This document shows positions 8,745 to 18,069 of a stretch of DNA of 53,085 nt, in pieces. Source of the DNA: Bryobacterales bacterium (GTDB lineage Bacteria; Acidobacteriota; Terriglobia; Bryobacterales; UBA6623). Position 1 is the first letter of the stretch. The number at the start of each line of letters is the position of its first letter. The notes under the pieces were generated by a model. That model was not told the origin of the DNA. It did no database searches and saw only the letters and a program-made list of their open reading frames with translations. A program made the translations under genes and the position numbers. The stretch is taken from positions 1 through 53,085 of the forward strand of contig JAPPMC010000109.1 in assembly GCA_028819235.1 (NCBI GenBank). Reading direction: 5' to 3'.

Positions 8745-9548
8745 ATGCGAATTGGACTGGTCTCTTCCTTGGGAGTGATTCTCGCCCTGACGGCCACCGT
8801 TCCTGGGGCCGAGATTCCTCCCACCGGCGAACCTGTTCACTTGTTTGACGGCAAGAGCATGGAGCACTTCGATACCTTCGTGTTCGGACAGGGTTTCAAC
8901 CATGACCCTGACGGAGTCTTCCGGCTGCTGGACGACGGAACGATCCGTGTGGAAGGAATGCCGTACGGATACTTCATCACCAAGGACGAGTACGGCGACT
9001 TCTACCTTCGCGTCGAGTTCAAGTGGGGCGAGGCAACGCATGGGCGCCGCGAGAACATGGCACGTGACAGCGGGATTCTTTATCGCGCGGTCGAGGTACA
9101 GGAGCGCGCCGAGGCCGCCACGTCCAACGGCAGAATCTGGCCAAAGTCGCTGGAGTTCCAAATCATGGAAGGCGGCACTGGCGACGTCATTCTCCTCGGT
9201 GGAGCGGAGATGTCGGTGAACGGCGTAAGGAAAGGGGGCGATCGCGGAATCCAGATCGACCGGTTCAACAAGACCGACCTTGGTCGCAAAGACGGCTGGC
9301 CCGTGCACTACCGGGCCCCTGCCGGCTTCCGGGATCCTAACAACGAGGTCGAGAAGCCTCACGGAGAGTGGAACGTCCTCGAGATGGTAGCCGACGGGGA
9401 CCGCGTCAAGTACTGGGTTAATGGAACACTCGTCATGGAAGGCAGTGACGCCAGCCTGGCGAAGGGCAAGATCCTGTTCCAGTCGGAGGGCTCGGAACTG
9501 TACTATCGAAACATCGAGTTGCGACCGCTCAAGAAGTCGGCGAGATAG
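8745..9548 (+). CDS. secreted DUF1080 (3-keto-disaccharide hydrolase-like) protein
   Basis: A protein of about 267 residues with a signal peptide cut near VPGAEIPP, followed by a single jelly-roll-like DUF1080 domain (LFDGKSMEHFDTFV, SLEFQIMEGGTGD, EWNVLEMVADGDRVKYWVNG, GKILFQSEGSELYYRNIELR). The family is abundant in Acidobacteria and Planctomycetes, and some members cleave 3-keto-glycosides outside the cytoplasm. Two ATGs are available (8736 and 8745). The possible -10 TATCAT at 8732-8737 would start transcription at about 8745, so the second ATG, perhaps leaderless, is preferred. A second secreted protein gene follows after 33 bp. Confidence 0.85.
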   Translation: MRIGLVSSLGVILALTATVPGAEIPPTGEPVHLFDGKSMEHFDTFVFGQGFNHDPDGVFRLLDDGTIRVEGMPYGYFITKDEYGDFYLRVEFKWGEATHGRRENMARDSGILYRAVEVQERAEAATSNGRIWPKSLEFQIMEGGTGDVILLGGAEMSVNGVRKGGDRGIQIDRFNKTDLGRKDGWPVHYRAPAGFRDPNNEVEKPHGEWNVLEMVADGDRVKYWVNGTLVMEGSDASLAKGKILFQSEGSELYYRNIELRPLKKSAR

Positions 9549-9581
9549 GCTTCAAGGCACAGATACAAGGAGAAGCTCACG

Positions 9582-10601
9582 ATGACGCGCACATGTCTGG
9601 TGTCGTTGGTCGTTGCGGGTGCCGTCGGGGCCATCGTGCTCCCCTCGCCCGGAACTTCCCAGACCGAGGTCGCCGAAGCGCCACCGACCGCGTGGGGCGC
9701 CCCGGATCTGCGGGGCATTTGGGACTTCCGGACGATCACGCCCTTGGAGCGACCCGGAGAGATGGCGGACAAGGAGGTCCTCACGGTAGCCGAGGCCGAA
9801 GAATTCGAGGAGCGTGCAGCGCAACGCCGTGCGGAGGCCGACACGCTCGCGATTCCCGAGCGGTGCGTAGGTTCGCCGAATTTCGTCGACTGCGTCGGAA
9901 GCTACAACCAGCTCTGGTTCGATCGAGGGACGGAAGTCTTGGAAGATCGGCGATCGTCGTTGATTGTCGACCCACCGGATGGCAGGATCCCCGCCTTGAC
10001 TCCCGCTGCGCGAGAGAGGGCAGACGCCGTCGCAGCGATCCGCCGCCGCCCTCCTCGTGGCCCGGAGGACCGAAGGGTGGGCGCGCGTTGCATCGTTGGG
10101 TTCAACTCTGGCCCGCCGATGAGTCCCAGTGCCTACAACAACAACATGCAGCTATTCCAGACTCAGGACTATGTTGCAATTCTCAACGAGATGGTCCACG
10201 ACGTGCGCATCATCCCGCTCGACGGGCGCGAACACCTGCCTGCCCACATCCGGCAGTGGATGGGCGTGTCGCGGGGCCGCTGGGAAGGAGACACGCTGGT
10301 TGTCGATACTCGGAACCTAACCGATCAGACGATGTTCAAGGGCTCCGGAAGGAACATGCACGTGATCGAGCGCTTCAGGCGCCTCGATGCGAACACGCTG
10401 CTTTACGAGTACACCATCAACGATCCGGAATCATTCACGCGGTCTTGGACGGCGGTCTTCCCGATGCGGCTGACTGAAGGCCCGATCTACGAGTACGCCT
10501 GCCACGAGGGCAACTACGGCATGTTCAACATCCTCTCCGGAGCGCGCGCCGAGGAGAAGGCCGCCGCGAACGCGGCGAAGCGGTCGTCCACGTCCCCCTA
10601 A
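9582..10601 (+). CDS. secreted protein of unknown function
   Basis: A 339-residue protein with a signal peptide (ending near GTSQTEV) and then GAPDLRGIWDF, a start I associate with a family common in acidobacterial and marine metagenome genomes; I know no assigned function. Conserved-looking segments are YNQLWFDRG, YNNNMQLFQTQDYVAILNEM, RQWMGVSRGRWEGDTLVVDT and YACHEGNYGM. Four cysteines in the mature part could form disulphides. The start is well supported: AAGGAG at 9567-9572 lies 9 nt upstream of the ATG. It follows the DUF1080 gene by 33 bp, so the two are probably one transcript serving an extracytoplasmic process. Confidence 0.75.
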   Translation: MTRTCLVSLVVAGAVGAIVLPSPGTSQTEVAEAPPTAWGAPDLRGIWDFRTITPLERPGEMADKEVLTVAEAEEFEERAAQRRAEADTLAIPERCVGSPNFVDCVGSYNQLWFDRGTEVLEDRRSSLIVDPPDGRIPALTPAARERADAVAAIRRRPPRGPEDRRVGARCIVGFNSGPPMSPSAYNNNMQLFQTQDYVAILNEMVHDVRIIPLDGREHLPAHIRQWMGVSRGRWEGDTLVVDTRNLTDQTMFKGSGRNMHVIERFRRLDANTLLYEYTINDPESFTRSWTAVFPMRLTEGPIYEYACHEGNYGMFNILSGARAEEKAAANAAKRSSTSP

Positions 10602-10643
10602 GGAACGCCGTCGGTTCTTGGAGGCCATCCTGTGACGGTCGCG

Positions 10644-11099
10644 TCAGTGCACCGGTTCACCCCTGCCGACGGGTTCGAGGGGGTTTACGTGGTGAACGCC
10701 TGGGAACCGCTTGAAGTCATGGTCCGCGGAGAATATCGTTGCTCCGTGCTCGATCGCGAGGGCGGCGATGTGTGCATCCGTCGTTAGGTTCCCTGCGCTG
10801 CCCGTGACTCGAAGCAGGTTGCGGAGAACGGGCCAATGCCGCTTGCCCGGAGCCACCGCTTCGACGAACGGCTGGGCGAGCCACGACTCGACATGTCCGA
10901 GCGCTTGATCCGGCCGCAGGGGAGCGGCAAAGATGCTGGGGTGTGTCGTGACTCGCAGGAAAGCGAGTATACAGACCCACGGCAGGCCGACATGGACGGT
11001 CCCACCAAGCGTTTCCTCTAACCATGTGCGCGATGCGTTGTGATGGAACGCGTCCCGGTTGACCGCGTACACAAGCAGATTCGCGTCGATCAGGATCAT
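10644..11099 (-). CDS. VapC-type PIN-domain toxin
   Basis: A 151-residue PIN-domain protein with the acidic residues expected for a metal-dependent ribonuclease: Asp5 in MILIDANLLVY, the glutamate of the WLEETLGG segment, the aspartate in TTDAHIAALA and the aspartates of FSADHDF. VapC toxins cut tRNA or rRNA when released from their antitoxin. Its ATG overlaps the stop codon of the upstream antitoxin gene by 4 bp (ATGA), a normal arrangement for this class. Confidence 0.88.
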   Translation of the reverse strand: MILIDANLLVYAVNRDAFHHNASRTWLEETLGGTVHVGLPWVCILAFLRVTTHPSIFAAPLRPDQALGHVESWLAQPFVEAVAPGKRHWPVLRNLLRVTGSAGNLTTDAHIAALAIEHGATIFSADHDFKRFPGVHHVNPLEPVGRGEPVH

Positions 11100-11365
11100 T
11101 TCCTGAGCCGGAGCTTGCGGGCGAGTTCCTCGTCCTCGAGTCGAGCTGCCAACTCAAGAGTCTTGTCGAGGTTGAATCGGCTATCGACTTTGCCCATCGA
11201 TTTCGGCACGACTCGGTACGGTCTGGAAGCGTCGACGATGCGCCCGTCCCGGATACCTGCGCGAATGGCGTCGTTCACGACCCTCTTGAAGGATCTGCCT
11301 GAACGGTGAGCGATTTCCTTCAGCTGCTTTGCTAGTGGATCTTCGATGGTGAGTGTCGTCCGCAT
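11096..11365 (-). CDS. VapB-like ribbon-helix-helix antitoxin
   Basis: An 89-residue protein. The N-terminus MRTTLTIEDPLAKQLKEIA followed by GRSFKRVVNDAIRAGI fits a ribbon-helix-helix DNA-binding domain; the charged C-terminal half (LELAARLEDEELARKL) is where such antitoxins bind the toxin. It overlaps the PIN toxin gene by 4 bp and is read first. It would normally repress its own promoter, which should lie in the AT-richer stretch just upstream (about 11370-11430). Confidence 0.85.
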   Translation of the reverse strand: MRTTLTIEDPLAKQLKEIAHRSGRSFKRVVNDAIRAGIRDGRIVDASRPYRVVPKSMGKVDSRFNLDKTLELAARLEDEELARKLRLRK

Positions 11366-12072
11366 GGAAGGCTGTGGGCAGATGAACTACTAAGTGATCA
11401 TAACACCAGATAGCAATTAGACATCAAAACATCAAATTGACCTGCGCGTATTGATGTCGGCCACGGTGCAGTGGTCGGCATGCGTACTGCGGCACGGCAC
11501 GCCCACGCGTCTCGGCCTAAAGCGCCAGGTGGGGACGGCGGAGCACCGGCCATCGAAGCGGCACCCGTTCTCGAAATGCGGCTGCTCTGACGGGCCTAGG
11601 GAAAGGGGCGCGGTCGGGTGCCAGAAGTCGCTGGAGCGGACCTGAGCGGCCGACTCTGGCGTGCGAGCGTGGCTGCGGACAGACAGCCGCACGATGGTCC
11701 CGGGAGGAGGCGCAGCACAGCGCCATGCGAGAAGCGCCCGGCAGGCACCACCAGAAACCGGTGTCGCATGGCGGTCACTATCGCTCAGAGCACACATGTG
11801 GCTTCAGTTGGCGCGGAGACCCAAGCCGCGTTGCGGACTGCGTCCACGGCCGGAACATCCCGGAGACTGGATTGTTTGGTGGTGGATCTCGACCGATAGA
11901 ACGCTAGGTCCACCAGAGAATCCTCCAGTCACGCGGGCGTGTGCCGTGACCTGCGGTTGTCGATAGCTAAGCGCAACTGCGAGTGAGCGGAAAGGTTGAC
12001 GAATGCGTGATTGCATTGCTATCATTCCTTTGTTCCTCCGTCGGCTATCCGCACCAAGAGGAGGCATGGCCA
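11366..12072. other. intergenic stretch between two toxin-antitoxin modules
   Basis: The first 80 bases are AT-rich and probably hold the promoter of the minus-strand antitoxin. From about 11440 to 11980 the sequence is GC-rich with only short, arginine-rich shadow frames and no recognisable product. An AT-rich patch at 11995-12050 precedes the plus-strand antitoxin. Confidence 0.4.
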
Positions 12073-12318
12073 GTGGCGAGCATCACGATCCGCAAGCTAG
12101 ACGAAGACGTGAAGACGCGCATCCGCATGCGCGCCGCCGAAAACCAGCGCTCGATGGAGCAAGAAGTGCGTATCATCTTGCGCGACGCCGTGACTGGCCG
12201 TCGCGCCGGTCCTAGGAATCTCGCGAAGTTCACCCGCGAATGCTTCGCGTCACTTGGCGGCATCGACCTCGAGCTTCCCGCGCGCGGCCCGATGCGCGAG
12301 CCTCCAGACTATTCCTGA
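12073..12318 (+). CDS. FitA-like antitoxin
   Basis: An 81-residue protein starting ASITIRKLDEDVKTRIRMRA and continuing NQRSMEQEVRIILRDAV, the ribbon-helix-helix pattern of FitA/VapB antitoxins that pair with FitB-type PIN toxins. The GTG at 12073 is chosen because GAGGAGG (12058-12064) lies 8 nt upstream and the conserved domain begins at the next residue. The toxin gene starts 8 bp after the stop. Confidence 0.87.
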   Translation: MASITIRKLDEDVKTRIRMRAAENQRSMEQEVRIILRDAVTGRRAGPRNLAKFTRECFASLGGIDLELPARGPMREPPDYS

Positions 12319-12326
12319 GCGGTCTC

Positions 12327-12755
12327 GTGTTCGTCATAGATTCGAATGTCGCGTCCGAACTCATGCGCCCTGTACCGACAGAGGCAGTAGAGGCTTGGAT
12401 TGGTGAGCACGATGCGGAGGACATGTACTTGACGGCCGTGAATGAAGCGGAACTGCTCTACGGAGTGGCGATCATGCCGAGCGGTAAGCGGCGGAAGACG
12501 CTTGAGGCTGCAATGAACCGATTGCTTGGTCACGGCTTTAGAGGGCGGATCCTACCGTTCGACAGCGCCGCGGCCCGGGTCTACGCGGAGATCGCGACCA
12601 AACGCCGTAACGCGGGCCGACCAATCGCCGAGGCCGACTGCCAGATCGCAGCCATAGCCCGCGCACATGGGGCCGTTCTCGTCACGCGAAATGTGCGCGA
12701 TTTCGAGGGTACGGGATTAGTCGTGATCGATCCTTGGTCGTTTGGTCCAAGCTGA
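12327..12755 (+). CDS. FitB/VapC-type PIN-domain toxin
   Basis: A 142-residue PIN-domain ribonuclease. Asp5 is in VIDSNVASELMRP, the glutamate in TAVNEAELLYGVA, and aspartates in IAEADCQIAAIARAHGA and TRNVRDFEG complete the acidic site. The motif spacing matches FitB/VapC of FitAB pairs, which degrade RNA. The GTG at 12327 is used because it abuts the conserved strand; upstream residues in the frame are arginine-rich and lie over the antitoxin gene. Confidence 0.88.
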   Translation: MFVIDSNVASELMRPVPTEAVEAWIGEHDAEDMYLTAVNEAELLYGVAIMPSGKRRKTLEAAMNRLLGHGFRGRILPFDSAAARVYAEIATKRRNAGRPIAEADCQIAAIARAHGAVLVTRNVRDFEGTGLVVIDPWSFGPS

Positions 12756-12864
12756 TGGCTGGGCGCGCCGATCCCTCCGCTCTAGTCCTGTCCGGCATCG
12801 ACATCGCCTCTTGCCCTAACCGACTCATTCGGCGTTTGAGGGGACCGATTGACGCGCATCGACT

Positions 12865-15800
12865 GTGATGCGACACGCCGGAGCACCAGAGTGCTTCGCA
12901 GGTGAAGCTCACGCTCCAGCAGGTATGGCCCTAAGGCGAACGTCGAGGCGGCTAGCGATCGCCACTCCAATGCACCGACGCGCCGACGATGCCAAACGGG
13001 CGAAGGAATTCTCGCACATTGCCCCCGTCAAGGCCTCGAGTCTCAGCCGAACGGCAAGCGCATTTCTGCGGCTGATTCGTACCGCTCGAATCTGGGCCGC
13101 GCCCTTCCTCCTCACGTGCGCGCAAGGCGCAGGGCTCGACTTTGTTGCTGATCGGACTGGAAATATCCTCTTCGTCGAAGATCGCTCGCAGTCAGTCCAC
13201 GTGGTCAGGAACACCGGAGCCAGATCGATCCTCCACGCGGATTCCGGTGTTCCGGTCGAATTCGCCGACCGGTTGACCGCAATCGCATACGACCCGGACC
13301 GGCGCACAACCTACATCAGCACACCCAACAGCGTGTTTCGTCTGTCCGAGCACGGGGAAGTTTCCGCCATTTCCGGTGCGTCCACGTCTGGGAATCAGAG
13401 TCGGGGTCGGCAGGAGCCGTGGCATGAAGCTGGGCCCCAGTTGAACGAAGTGGTTGCGCTCGCGTTCGACTCCGTGTCCCGCGCCCTGGTTATCGCTGAA
13501 AGTGGCGGGCGTCTGCTGTCTGTTCAGGCCGGACGCACTCGGCTTCTCGCCCAGATCAAGCCGGTCCGGCCTGAGAATCTGGGACCGGCGGCACATCGAC
13601 CGGCCCGGCAGCCGCCTGTGCTGGACGTTGCATTGACACCGAGCGGTGAGATCTATGTGCTCGCAGGAGATGCGATCTGGTTAGTTGACCCGGTGTCTGG
13701 GCTCCCGTCTGTCGGCCCGCACGTCCCCGGGCTGGTCAGCTTGGCGGTTGTGGGGCAACAGCTGTACGGCAACACCGCCCGTGGAGAGGTCATGCGCATC
13801 GGCATGGACGGGCACATTGGGCAGGTCGCGTCCACGGGCCTGATCAACGCAAAGCTTCGCCCGAAACCAATGGGACATTTGGTGCTCCTCTCGGAGGTGC
13901 CGGCGGGGTTCGAATCCGCCGAGATCACGCCGGACGGATCGATCGTCCGAACGACTCCCAGCCCCAAGGCCGATGAAGTCCTCCCGAGTCGCGACATCAT
14001 CGGAGGTACTCGCGTTCCCGTCGGCGAGTTCATGAGCGTCGCCCACATACGTGGTCAGGCCGGAACCTGCACCGGATCCCTCATCGCTCCAGAGTGGGTT
14101 CTCACAGCCGCGCACTGCGTCGTGGACCACACCGGCCAGGCTAGGGGGCCGTTCACTGTCAGTCTCTGCAATGACTTGGCGAGCGACTGCCTCCATCAAG
14201 CCGCAGTGGATGAGGTGCGCATCCATCCCCGCTACCAGCACCGAGGCTTCATCGACCTTGGCAGCCTTCCTGACCTGTTCGCGGAGCACATTGCCGACGA
14301 CTTCCCGCGCCCTTGGCCGTACGATGCGGCCCTACTGCGACTCGAGCAGCGGATCGACGATGTCCCGCCACTCGATTTCGTGGACGTTGCGACGGAGCAG
14401 TTCTTGGCCGCTGGATACGTCGAGGCGACACAGGTCGGATGGGGTAATACGCGATTCAGCCTGACGGAACGCGCCTATCCCGGCCACAAGAGGTTCGTGC
14501 GCACTCCGCTCCGCCTGCCCGCCGACTGCCGGCAGCTGCTCGCTCACAGCCCGATCGTGCTGCACATTGCCGGCCTCCTCGGTGTAAGGGCCCGGCTTGA
14601 GACAGTCAATGACCTAAGCCTCCCGATATGGAATCACAGGATTTGTGCCGGATCGTCCCGAGATCCCGTGCAGCTCGCATCTTGGGGAGATAGCGGCGGA
14701 CCGCTAGTCCTGGACGGGGACGATGGCCGTCCCGTGCAGGTCGGACTGCTGTCCTCGTCGCGCCCGAGACTTGGTCTGTGGGGGCCGTTCATAACCTCCG
14801 ACTTCCTGAACGTCTACGTCCGAACATCTGCCATCTACGACTGGATCGACGAAGTGACCGATGTCGGTGCGCGCAGGCTCCCGCCGGGAACTGTTCACGA
14901 CAGCCTGCACGCGGACTTGGGCAGGTTCCTTGACTGCCCTGACTGCCCGGAGATGGTCGCGCTTCCCGCCGGAACATTCCAGATGGGCTCTGGGCCAGCC
15001 GAACCGGACCGTGACCCACGCGAAGGGCCGGTGATTCCAGTGACGATCGCACGGCGAATCGCGGTCAGCCGCCATGAGGTAACTCGAGGTCAATGGGAGC
15101 GATGTGTCAAGGCTGGTGGCTGCAGCCCCTCCGCAGAGAGTGCTGCTCACCTCGGAGCGGACCTGCCAATTGCCTCAGTCACTTACGACGGCGCCGTTCA
15201 GTACGCGAAGTGGCTGGGCTCGCTGTCTGGGCAAGCCTATCGGCTGCTGACCGAGGCGGAATGGGAGTACGCGGCCCGTGCGGGAACCTTGACGCCGTAC
15301 TACACGGGGACCGACATTCTCGCCAGCGCCGCCCGATTCGGCTCGGATGCCGGCTCGCCGGCGCCGGTCGGGGCCCATCCCCCCAACCCCTGGGGGCTGC
15401 ACGACATGGCTGGCAATGTCGGCGAGTGGGTGCAGGACTGCGCCCGCGACTCCCTTCGAGATCAAGATCTCCAAGGCGGGGCGTGGGAAATGTCAGGCTG
15501 CTCCCATCGGGTAGTGCGTGGCGGCGCTTGGTCCGAGCCAAAGCACCACGCCCGTTCCGCGCATAGAGGCTCCGCGTCTTCCCTTAGCCGATCGCCGTCG
15601 ATCGGCCTACGGGTCGCGCGCACGCTTCGGGACAGGGCCGAGGCTGGCCCCGAACTCGACGATCACTCCAACGGGCCCGTCGGCGCCACCGACCTGACGG
15701 CGGGAAGCGGAGTATTCGGGACGATCGGTCCCGGAGCAGACGAAGACTGGTTCCGCATCGTTCTGGGGCAGGAGACCTCGGTCTCGATCCAGGTGTCGGG

Positions 15801-17046
15801 CCATCCGGACGCAATTGTCAACCTGAGGGACAGCACGTCCGCCGAGATTGCGTCGGCGGCCGCTGTTGGGCCCGACCTCGGCTCTCGGATCGAGCGAAAG
15901 CTGAGCCTAGGGACCTACTTTGTGCAGGTCCGTTCCGACTCTTCGCTAGTCGGCCAGTACGTGCTCCGATTTGAGGTCCTGCCGGCGCTTGGGTCACCGT
16001 TGCTCCCAGATGACCACCCGAACCACGCGTCTGGTGCCACGACGACGTTGCGCGTCGGCGAGCGCCTGACGGCACGGATTGAACGTGCAGGCGACGAGGA
16101 CTGGTTCCGGCTGGCGATTAGCCAGCGGACCCCCGTGGCAATCTACACCAGCGGAGCGGTGGACACGGCCGGCAAGCTCTTGGACCAATCGGGTGCGGAG
16201 GCGGCGTCCGACGAGGATTCCGGCACGGGCCTCAACTTCCAAATCCGGGCCACCTTGGAGCCCGGAGTCTATCTCATTCAGGTTCGTTCCGTCGGAGGTT
16301 TCCTCGGCACTTACGACTTGCACGTAGATCGCCTCCGGGTCGATCCGTTCGTAGTCCACCTGGACCGCGACATTCTCCTCGGCGGGGAGGCCATTGGCCG
16401 GGTGGAACAGATGACCCTCGGACCGAGCCTCACGGACTTGTCGAGGCTGGAGCTCGAGGTGCGTGCGCGATTCCGGGCGGAACTCGTCCGTCGAGCGTTG
16501 GACGCGCATCTCGATCTGGTCTTGGATGAGATCCGGCGCAGAAATAATCTCGGGACCTGCTCAAGGCGGCTTGGGTGGGCCGGCCCGACTAGAGTTTCGG
16601 CGTCGTCCGAGGGCCTGCAGGTCTCAAGGACCATCCGATACGAGCAGTGGGTCTGCTTGGTGGCAAGGACTCGCATCTACGCGGACAACGGAATCGCGCA
16701 CGTGCGCGTTGGCGTCGAACTGGACCCGGTTGAGGGCTTCGTCGTTTCTGCAACTCTCGAACGCCTCGAAGGAGTATCGCGCCTCACCGAGTTTCTGGTC
16801 AGGATCTTTGCGAACGTCGGCACGGCCTTGGAGTTCGATGCCGAGTACCGCTTCGCCATTCCGATCCCTTGGGCAGCGACCGGATCGCCATGCACTCTGT
16901 CCGAGATGGTGGAGGAATCGGACCTGAGGTACGAAGGCACGAGGTTCTCCCAAGGATCCGAGGACATTCTTGTGACCGCAACGATCTCCCTCGCGGGAGA
17001 CCTGTCCGCTACCTTGGGTTGTCTGCCAAGCTTCGCGCGCCCGTAA
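12865..17046 (+). CDS. large exported trypsin-like protease fused to an FGE-like domain and PPC-like repeats
   Basis: Up to 1393 residues; numbering is from the first possible start (GTG 12865), and ATGs at 12868, 12925 and 12970 are alternatives. A hydrophobic export segment is at about 64-88. Residues 90-365 look like a beta-propeller (repeated strands such as GEIYVLAGDAIWLVD). Residues 378-665 are an S1 trypsin-like protease with a full triad: His417 (TAAHC), Asp487 (YDAALLRL) and Ser610 (GDSGGP). Residues 695-920 are a formylglycine-generating-enzyme/SUMF1-like domain (PAGTFQMGS, RLLTEAEWEYAARAG, DMAGNVGEWV, RVVRGGAWS) without the CxxxxC copper site of true FGE. Residues 930-1165 hold two PPC-like repeats (DEDWFRIVLGQ, DEDWFRLAISQ). 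The last 220 residues are unrecognised. It is probably an extracytoplasmic protease with binding modules; the substrate is unknown. Confidence 0.85.
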   Translation: MMRHAGAPECFAGEAHAPAGMALRRTSRRLAIATPMHRRADDAKRAKEFSHIAPVKASSLSRTASAFLRLIRTARIWAAPFLLTCAQGAGLDFVADRTGNILFVEDRSQSVHVVRNTGARSILHADSGVPVEFADRLTAIAYDPDRRTTYISTPNSVFRLSEHGEVSAISGASTSGNQSRGRQEPWHEAGPQLNEVVALAFDSVSRALVIAESGGRLLSVQAGRTRLLAQIKPVRPENLGPAAHRPARQPPVLDVALTPSGEIYVLAGDAIWLVDPVSGLPSVGPHVPGLVSLAVVGQQLYGNTARGEVMRIGMDGHIGQVASTGLINAKLRPKPMGHLVLLSEVPAGFESAEITPDGSIVRTTPSPKADEVLPSRDIIGGTRVPVGEFMSVAHIRGQAGTCTGSLIAPEWVLTAAHCVVDHTGQARGPFTVSLCNDLASDCLHQAAVDEVRIHPRYQHRGFIDLGSLPDLFAEHIADDFPRPWPYDAALLRLEQRIDDVPPLDFVDVATEQFLAAGYVEATQVGWGNTRFSLTERAYPGHKRFVRTPLRLPADCRQLLAHSPIVLHIAGLLGVRARLETVNDLSLPIWNHRICAGSSRDPVQLASWGDSGGPLVLDGDDGRPVQVGLLSSSRPRLGLWGPFITSDFLNVYVRTSAIYDWIDEVTDVGARRLPPGTVHDSLHADLGRFLDCPDCPEMVALPAGTFQMGSGPAEPDRDPREGPVIPVTIARRIAVSRHEVTRGQWERCVKAGGCSPSAESAAHLGADLPIASVTYDGAVQYAKWLGSLSGQAYRLLTEAEWEYAARAGTLTPYYTGTDILASAARFGSDAGSPAPVGAHPPNPWGLHDMAGNVGEWVQDCARDSLRDQDLQGGAWEMSGCSHRVVRGGAWSEPKHHARSAHRGSASSLSRSPSIGLRVARTLRDRAEAGPELDDHSNGPVGATDLTAGSGVFGTIGPGADEDWFRIVLGQETSVSIQVSGHPDAIVNLRDSTSAEIASAAAVGPDLGSRIERKLSLGTYFVQVRSDSSLVGQYVLRFEVLPALGSPLLPDDHPNHASGATTTLRVGERLTARIERAGDEDWFRLAISQRTPVAIYTSGAVDTAGKLLDQSGAEAASDEDSGTGLNFQIRATLEPGVYLIQVRSVGGFLGTYDLHVDRLRVDPFVVHLDRDILLGGEAIGRVEQMTLGPSLTDLSRLELEVRARFRAELVRRALDAHLDLVLDEIRRRNNLGTCSRRLGWAGPTRVSASSEGLQVSRTIRYEQWVCLVARTRIYADNGIAHVRVGVELDPVEGFVVSATLERLEGVSRLTEFLVRIFANVGTALEFDAEYRFAIPIPWAATGSPCTLSEMVEESDLRYEGTRFSQGSEDILVTATISLAGDLSATLGCLPSFARP

Positions 17047-17077
17047 GAGCAGGTCCGACCGCTTTGTTCGCGCGCGT

Positions 17078-17131
17078 TTGACCAGACAGGCGGGTTGTGT
17101 AATCATGCAATTAGATGAATAGTCATGCAAC
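17078..17131 (+). promoter_or_regulatory. candidate argF promoter and tandem ARG boxes
   Basis: TTGACC (17078-17083) could be a -35; the matching -10 is weak. Two 18-bp ARG-box-like sites are seen at 17094-17111 and 17114-17131, sharing TCATGCAA exactly 20 bp apart. The second reads TGAAT-AGTC-ATGCA against the consensus TGAAT-N4-ATTCA (9 of 10); the first reads TGTGT-AATC-ATGCA (7 of 10). Paired boxes with this spacing are the usual ArgR operator. The second box covers the argF ATG. argR is the fourth gene of the operon. Confidence 0.55.
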
Positions 17132-18069
17132 CAAGCCGGAGTTGGCCCTCCGACCGCGGCACTTTCTCCGCGACAGCGACCTCGCCGCGGACGAGCTCAA
17201 GTCCGTGCTGGAGCTGGCTCGCCGAGTCAAGGCCAAGCCACGCGACTACCGCCATGCGCTCGACGGTCGAGGGGTAGCACTCCTCTTTGAGAAGCCCTCG
17301 CTGCGCACGCGGATGACCTTTGAGGTAGCAGCGAGGCAGATGGGGGGCTTCGGCGTCTTTCAGGACCATCGCGACGGTCGCATCGGCGAGCGCGAGCCAG
17401 CGCCCGACATAGCGCGCAATCTTGACCGCTGGTTCGACGCGATTGTCGCGCGCACGTTTGCCCACCGGACCCAAGAGCTGCTCGCCGAGTGGTCGAGCGT
17501 GCCAGTGATCAACGCGCTGAGCGAGGCCTACCACCCGTGTCAGGCTCTGGCTGACTACATGACGATTCTGGAGCGGTTCGGATCGTTCGAGGGCGTCAAG
17601 CTGGCCTACGTCGGAGATGCCAACAACGTCGCCCACTCTCTGCTGCACTGCGCTCCGCAGCTGGGGGTGTCGATCTCGATATGCGGGCCCGCGCGCTACG
17701 GGCCTCGGCAGGCTGACCTGGCGGTCGCGCGCGAGGCGGCAGCCGCGAACGGCTGCGAGGTGGAGGTCACGCCGGACGTAGTCGCGGGTGTGGCCGGCGC
17801 CGCCGCGGTCTACACCGACGTGTGGACCAGCATGGGCTGGGAGCAGGAGACACAGCAGCGCCGCCTGGCATTTGCCGAGTACCAAGTGGACGAGCGCATC
17901 ATGGCAGCCGCCAGAAGGGACGCGGTGTTCATGCACTGCCTGCCCGCGCTCCGGGGCGAGGAGGTCAGCGCCGCGGTGATCGAGTCGCCGCAGTCGGTGG
18001 TGTTCGATCAGGCAGAGAACCGGCTACACGCCCACAAGGCGATCCTGATGCACACGATGGGAGGAAACA

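Noticed and set aside
8390..12876. The word ATGCGACAC (or its complement) near 8391, 11759 and 12867
   Set aside because: Only 9-11 bases are shared and the flanks do not align convincingly; below what I can support as a repeat.
14990..15620. FGE-like domain as the target of a diversity-generating retroelement
   Set aside because: The C-terminal RVVRGGAWS motif is the kind often diversified, but there is no reverse transcriptase or template repeat in the window.
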